A program made the position numbers and the translations under genes. The notes beneath the pieces were generated by a model. The model ran no database searches, was not told where the DNA came from, and saw nothing but the letters and a program-made list of their open reading frames with translations. A stretch of 64,000 bases of DNA, from assembly GCA_016787525.1 (NCBI GenBank), contig JAEUUP010000092.1, positions 102,062 through 166,061 of the forward strand. The letters are read 5' to 3'. Positions 60,789 to 64,000 of the stretch are shown here, one piece after another. The DNA comes from Saprospiraceae bacterium. Its GTDB lineage: Bacteria; Bacteroidota; Bacteroidia; Chitinophagales; Saprospiraceae. Each line of letters begins with the position of its first letter. The first letter of the stretch is position 1.

Positions 60789-61217
60789 ATGAGAGAAAAT
60801 CCGTTTATAATCATTTGTTTAACAACCGTTCTTTATGGTTGTTTGCCGCCACAATTACCGCTTTCAAAGGAAGAAAAGGCACTTGAAAAACAACTAAGCA
60901 AAAAGTTTGGATGTGAGGTTGTATTTAAACATGACTATCCGACTATCAAAGAAGGAGGTAGCGATGGTACATTTGGTATTTTCATGTGCGACAATTTGTG
61001 TAATTCTGAATATTCTGAATTGTTAAAAATATGCGGAGATATTTCCAAACAACTTACGCCTATTTTGAGCCATAAAAATTCTTATAAATCAATCAGTATT
61101 GGGTTTTCAAAAGCAATTAAGATTGATGAAAGAATGGAAAGGGAAGATTGTGTGAAAATATTTAAATTTTTAGTTTCAAATCCTGATTCACTTCTTTTAT
61201 TTAAAAAGATATACTGA
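60789..61217 (+). CDS. Hypothetical lipoprotein
   Basis: Start chosen at ATG 60789 (MRENPFIIICLTTVLYGC; 142 residues) because it gives a lipobox (VLYGC); the open frame extends 11 codons upstream. I do not recognise the mature part (LSKEEKALEKQLSKKFGCEVVFKHDY; two more Cys). Its stop codon TGA lies inside a decamer copy (TAC-TGA-GGG at 61212), the only case in the window using this frame. Function unknown. Confidence 0.6.
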   Translation: MRENPFIIICLTTVLYGCLPPQLPLSKEEKALEKQLSKKFGCEVVFKHDYPTIKEGGSDGTFGIFMCDNLCNSEYSELLKICGDISKQLTPILSHKNSYKSISIGFSKAIKIDERMEREDCVKIFKFLVSNPDSLLLFKKIY

Positions 61218-61238
61218 GGGGGATAAATATGATAAAAA

Positions 61239-61271
61239 AACGTCGGCGAGGTTTGAAACCTCGCCGACGTT
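61239..61271. terminator. Strong hairpin between the lipoprotein and dehydrogenase genes
   Basis: AACGTCGGCGAGGTTT (61239-61254) pairs with AAACCTCGCCGACGTT (61256-61271) and is followed by A-rich sequence, so it would also end leftward transcription. Confidence 0.75.
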
Positions 61272-61298
61272 AAAAAAAATCTTAACATCTAAAAAATA

Positions 61299-62093
61299 AT
61301 GAATCTCAACCTAAAAAACAAAGTCATCATCGTCACAGGTGGTGCAAAAGGTATCGGCGAAGGCATCGCCGAAGTCCTCGGTACTGAGGGGGCCATCGTT
61401 GCGATTGTCGGACGCAATGAAGCGGACAACCTATTGACTGTCAATAAAATAAAGGCAGCCAATGGGCAAGCATTTTCAGTCATTGCGGAATTGACTCAGC
61501 CCGACGATTGTAAAAATGCGGTGGCACAAGTCGTTGCACAATGCGGGCGCATTGATGGTTTAGTCAATAATGCAGGAGTCAACGATGGTGTCGGACTTGA
61601 AAATGGCAACTACGAAGGGTTTGTCGCTTCGTTGCACCGCAATTTGATACATTATTATCTGATGGCGCATCATGCTTTGCCATTTTTGAAAGAATCGAAA
61701 GGCGCAATCGTCAATATCGGTTCAAAAACCGCTGAAACTGGGCAAGGTGGCACATCTGCCTATGCTGCGAGCAACGGCGGACGCAACGCCTTGACCCGCG
61801 AATGGGCGGTCGAGTTGTTGAAATATGGCATTCGGGTCAATGCCTTGATTGTGGCAGAATGTTACACGCCTTTGTATGACCGTTGGATCAAAACATTGCC
61901 CAATCCAGAAGAAACTTTGGCAAAAATCACCTCGAAAATTCCTTTGGAAAACCGCATGACAACGGCGACGGAAATTGCCAATATGGTGGCTTTTCTGTTG
62001 TCCGATGTGTCAAGTCATACGACTGGGCAATTAATACACGTGGATGGTGGCTATGTGCATTTGGATAGGTCGTTAATCACAGATTTAGACTGA
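61299..62093 (+). CDS. Short-chain dehydrogenase, probable L-fucose dehydrogenase
   Basis: The 264-residue protein is an SDR with TGGAKGIGEGIA (about 12-23), NNAG (about 91) and a C-terminal HVDGGY. The catalytic YxxxK is YAASN: Tyr is present but the Lys position is Asn (about 156). Sequences like AASNGGRNALTREWAVEL occur in SDRs from fucose loci, so the change may be normal for this subgroup. By position it probably oxidises L-fucose to L-fuconolactone; it lies 152 bp before the fucose transporter. Decamer copy at 61382 read Thr-Glu-Gly. Confidence 0.75.
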   Translation: MNLNLKNKVIIVTGGAKGIGEGIAEVLGTEGAIVAIVGRNEADNLLTVNKIKAANGQAFSVIAELTQPDDCKNAVAQVVAQCGRIDGLVNNAGVNDGVGLENGNYEGFVASLHRNLIHYYLMAHHALPFLKESKGAIVNIGSKTAETGQGGTSAYAASNGGRNALTREWAVELLKYGIRVNALIVAECYTPLYDRWIKTLPNPEETLAKITSKIPLENRMTTATEIANMVAFLLSDVSSHTTGQLIHVDGGYVHLDRSLITDLD

Positions 62094-62208
62094 TTGATTT
62101 GATTGGTATGATTCCTTTATAATCAATTTAATCAAATAAATCCGTCTAAATCAGTAATTCGTATCAAAAAGTACAAAATAAATCGCAACCAATTTAAGCA
62201 GCCCAAAC

Positions 62209-62216
62209 TAATTTTG
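62209..62216 (+). promoter_or_regulatory. -7 box of the fucose transporter gene
   Basis: TAATTTTG matches TAnnTTTG, 30 bases before the ATG at 62246. Confidence 0.45.
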
Positions 62217-62245
62217 TGCTGCATCATTTTTAAACAATAAGAATC

Positions 62246-63499
62246 ATGCAAAAAGAAAAACCAAGCTATTTAGTTCCTTTTATTCTCATCACGAGTTTGT
62301 TTTTTATGTGGGGTATTGCCAATAATTTGAATGGCATTTTGATTCCACATTTGCGTAAGGCTTTAGAATTGAGCAATATGCAATCCACTTTTGTGGACAC
62401 AGCGGTTTATATGGCGTATTTCCTCATGGCGATTCCCGCAGGCATCATTTTGAGGAAATTTGGCTATAAAAAGGGTATTATCATGGGTTTATTGATATTT
62501 GCGGCGGGCGCATTGCTGTTTTTGCCTGCGGCAGATAATCGAGCTTATTCTGTTTTTCTTTTGGGTTTATTCATTCTCGGTTGCGGTTTGACACTTTTAG
62601 AAACGGCTGCCAATCCTTATGCCACACGACTCGGCGATACTGAGGGGGCGACAGCGCGACTCAATTTGGCGCAATCGTTCAATGGTTTAGCGGTTTTCGT
62701 AGGCCCTGTTATTGGGACATTATTTATCCTTTCGGGAACAGAATACAGCAAAGAACAAATGTTGGCAATGCCCGAAGCGGATAAAATTGCGTACCTGACA
62801 GGCGAAGCAGCATCGGTAAAAATGCCTTATTTGATATTAGGTGGTTTCCTTATTTTATTGGCGATTATTTTCTATTTCATTGACTTACCTGAGTTGGAAG
62901 AGAAAAACGAAACCACTCAAAAAGGTGGCATTTTCGATACTTTGAAATACAGTCATGTACGTTGGGCGGTTATTGCACAGTTGTTTTATGTAGGCGCACA
63001 AGTGTGTGTCACGAGTTTTTTCATCCGTATGGCGATGACAGGCGGCGGTGTTGATGAAAAAACAGCGGGCTACTATTTGAGTCTATACGGCTTGTTGTTT
63101 ATGATTGGTCGTTTTGCTGGTACGGCGATTATGCGCTTTGTTGCGCCCGCTAAATTGCTGAGTTTGTACTCTGTTGCGTGCATTTTATTGGGTGCTGCGG
63201 CCATTTTTACTGAGGGGTCGCTTGTGGTTTGGGCTTTAGGCGGTTTAGGCTTTTTTATGTCTATCATGTTTCCGACGATATTTTCTTTGGGCATCGTTGG
63301 CTTGAAAGAGGAGACAAAACCTGCCTCATCCTTGATTGTGATGGCGATTATTGGCGGCGCGATTTTTCCTGTTATCATGGGTAATATCATTGACCGTGCA
63401 GGTGATAATATTCAAGCGGGTTATATTGTGCCGTTGGTTTGTTACATTTTTGTGCTTTACTTTGGTTTGGTGGGGCATAAAGTGAAGACGGCAAATTAG
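62246..63499 (+). CDS. fucP: L-fucose:proton symporter
   Basis: The 417-residue protein is an MFS permease of the FucP branch: SLFFMWGIANNLNGILIPHLRKALEL, YMAYFLMAIPAGIILRKFGYKKGI, LETAANPYATRLGDTEGATARLNLAQSFNGLAVFVGP. It imports L-fucose for the oxidative pathway encoded upstream. Decamer copies at 62638 (in the conserved GDTEGATAR loop) and 63208. Confidence 0.93.
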   Translation: MQKEKPSYLVPFILITSLFFMWGIANNLNGILIPHLRKALELSNMQSTFVDTAVYMAYFLMAIPAGIILRKFGYKKGIIMGLLIFAAGALLFLPAADNRAYSVFLLGLFILGCGLTLLETAANPYATRLGDTEGATARLNLAQSFNGLAVFVGPVIGTLFILSGTEYSKEQMLAMPEADKIAYLTGEAASVKMPYLILGGFLILLAIIFYFIDLPELEEKNETTQKGGIFDTLKYSHVRWAVIAQLFYVGAQVCVTSFFIRMAMTGGGVDEKTAGYYLSLYGLLFMIGRFAGTAIMRFVAPAKLLSLYSVACILLGAAAIFTEGSLVVWALGGLGFFMSIMFPTIFSLGIVGLKEETKPASSLIVMAIIGGAIFPVIMGNIIDRAGDNIQAGYIVPLVCYIFVLYFGLVGHKVKTAN

Positions 63500-63564
63500 A
63501 ATTTTAATAGTAAAGGTAAAAAACAATAAAAATCGGATAAAAAGAAGCGATTTTAAGTTAAAAA

Positions 63565-63843
63565 AAGGCATTTATAAAGTCAGAGAAGGCGTTCAGAAAG
63601 TCAGAGAAGGCGTTCAGAAAGCCTGAGAAGGCGTTCAGAAAGTCTGAGAAGGCGTTCAGAAAGTCTGAGAAGGCATTCAGAAAGTCTGAGAAGGCATTCA
63701 GAAAGTCTGAGAAGGCGTTGGAAAAGCCCGAGAAGGCGTTGGAAAAGTCAGAGAAGGCGTTGGAAAAGTCAGGGAAGGCGTTGGAAAAGTCAGGGAAGGC
63801 GTTAGAAAAATCAGGGAAGGCGTTCAGAAAGTCAGAAAAAGGC
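63565..63843 (+). repeat. 21-bp tandem repeat, about 13 units
   Basis: AAGGCGTTCAGAAAGTCAGA and variants repeat at exact 21-bp steps from 63565 to 63817, then one 22-bp step to 63839. Middle units replace TTCAGAAAG by TTGGAAAAG. Both an opposite-strand open frame (FxDFxNA repeats) and a startless forward frame result from the repeat; I do not consider either a gene without further support. Confidence 0.92.
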
Positions 63844-63861
63844 ATTTGAGAAAGACATGAA

Positions 63862-63907
63862 GAGAGTGTTCACAAAACTGTGTCAATACAAAATCTAATT
63901 ACCTTTG
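63862..63907 (+). promoter_or_regulatory. Probable left end and promoter of an IS256-type element
   Basis: GAGAGTGTTCACAAAACTGT resembles terminal inverted repeats of IS256 elements, and TACCTTTG (63900-63907) matches the -7 box directly before the transposase ATG. The partner end lies outside the window. Confidence 0.4.
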
Positions 63908-63910
63908 TAA

Positions 63911-64000
63911 ATGGAAAAGACATTTAATTTTGAGCACTACAAGAGCGAAGCAGTATCAGGACTGCTGAATGGTCAGCCGTTAACAGGAAAAGACGGAGTA
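63911..64000 (+). CDS. IS256-family transposase, N-terminus only
   Basis: Thirty codons are in the window: MEKTFNFEHYKSEAVSGLLN followed by GQPLTGKDGV. This matches the start of IS256-family transposases of Bacteroidota, where an EGKPLTGxxG motif follows an amphipathic helix. The gene runs off the right edge. It starts about 70 bp after the 21-bp tandem repeat. Confidence 0.65.
   Translation, partial: MEKTFNFEHYKSEAVSGLLNGQPLTGKDGV

Larger units (their letters stand above)
579..63217 (+). repeat. Iterated decamer TACTGAGGGG, copies in plus orientation
   Basis: Start positions (first T of TACTGAGGGG, usually with 0-3 extra G): 2247, 3375, 4347, 5665, 8457, 9595, 12967, 13382, 15699, 17869, 20157, 20763, 23398, 25569, 26357, 26645 (CACTGAGGGG), 27258, 35698, 38686, 38873, 40389 (GACTGAGGGG), 40942, 41474, 41971, 43413, 45573, 46503, 46739, 48220, 55014, 55795, 57272, 57575, 57986, 60026, 61212, 61382, 62638, 63208. 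That is 39 copies, counted by eye. A degenerate copy TACTGAGAGG is at 32881. See the findings for interpretation. Confidence 0.95.

Noticed and set aside
579..63217. Decamer as a Chi- or KOPS-type polar site
   Set aside because: Orientation is nearly balanced (39 to 32) in this window; polar sites are usually strongly skewed on one replichore. Not excluded genome-wide.
27344..63843. 21-bp tandem arrays as CRISPR
   Set aside because: Units are contiguous with no variable spacers, and no cas genes are present.
63558..63845. Open frame of 95 codons on the minus strand with FxDFxNA heptads
   Set aside because: It coincides with the 21-bp tandem array, whose length in multiples of three leaves frames open automatically; no leader or conserved domain supports it.

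Overview
The window looks like a member of the phylum Bacteroidota, probably a gliding, polysaccharide-degrading cytophagal/saprospiral type. Evidence: type IX secretion C-terminal sorting domains (about 11.9 and 15.1 kb), -7 boxes of the Bacteroidota form TAnnTTTG, weak or absent Shine-Dalgarno sequences, FucP/GntP sugar permeases, GH51/GH29/GH30/GH37 glycosidases and a LytS/LytTR pair with a beta-propeller sensor. The left edge holds a truncated ParA ATPase and 24.1 kb a Rep_3-like initiator, so the replicon could be a chromid or megaplasmid, or carry an integrated one. No rRNA, tRNA or CRISPR array was seen.

Layout: 0-10 kb, ParA fragment, arabinofuranosidase, AraC regulator, L-rhamnose catabolism (aldolase/dehydrogenase fusion and isomerase), a YdeI-like protein and a Gfo/Idh/MocA oxidoreductase. 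10-24 kb, desaturase, acetyltransferase, secreted DUF5060/GH5-like enzyme, gliding-type surface protein, EAD11-like membrane protein, trehalase with its MFS transporter, and a GH30/SnoaL-like/EEP operon. 24-27.3 kb, Rep-like protein and sialate-type acetylesterase. 27.3-33 kb, an AT-rich accessory island in which immunity-like genes (pentapeptide, beta-propeller, SUKH-3, SMI1/KNR4) are separated by copies of one intergenic repeat. 33-42 kb, phenylacetate catabolism (paaK, TetR regulator, paaE, A, B, C, D, H, Y), interrupted by opposite-strand nuclease-fold genes. 42-46.5 kb, secreted and membrane proteins of unknown role. 46.8-50.5 kb, response regulator and histidine kinase. 50.5-63.5 kb, an apparently complete non-phosphorylative L-fucose pathway (fucosidase, transporter, dehydrogenase, lactonase, dehydratase, second dehydrogenase, diketo-acid hydrolase) beside a divergent AraC regulator. 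The right end has a 21-bp tandem repeat and the start of an IS256-type transposase.

The most striking signal is not a gene. A decamer, 5'-TACTGAGGGG-3' (usually followed by 0-3 more G), occurs about 71 times in 64 kb, roughly once per 0.9 kb, where chance predicts about 0.1 copies on both strands together. It occurs in both orientations, inside genes in every frame coding allows, at gene ends where it supplies stop codons, and as inverted pairs forming terminator-like hairpins. It is nearly absent from the accessory island. Density, hairpin use and frame-independence resemble the DNA uptake sequences of Neisseriaceae and Pasteurellaceae; I know of no such system described in Bacteroidota.
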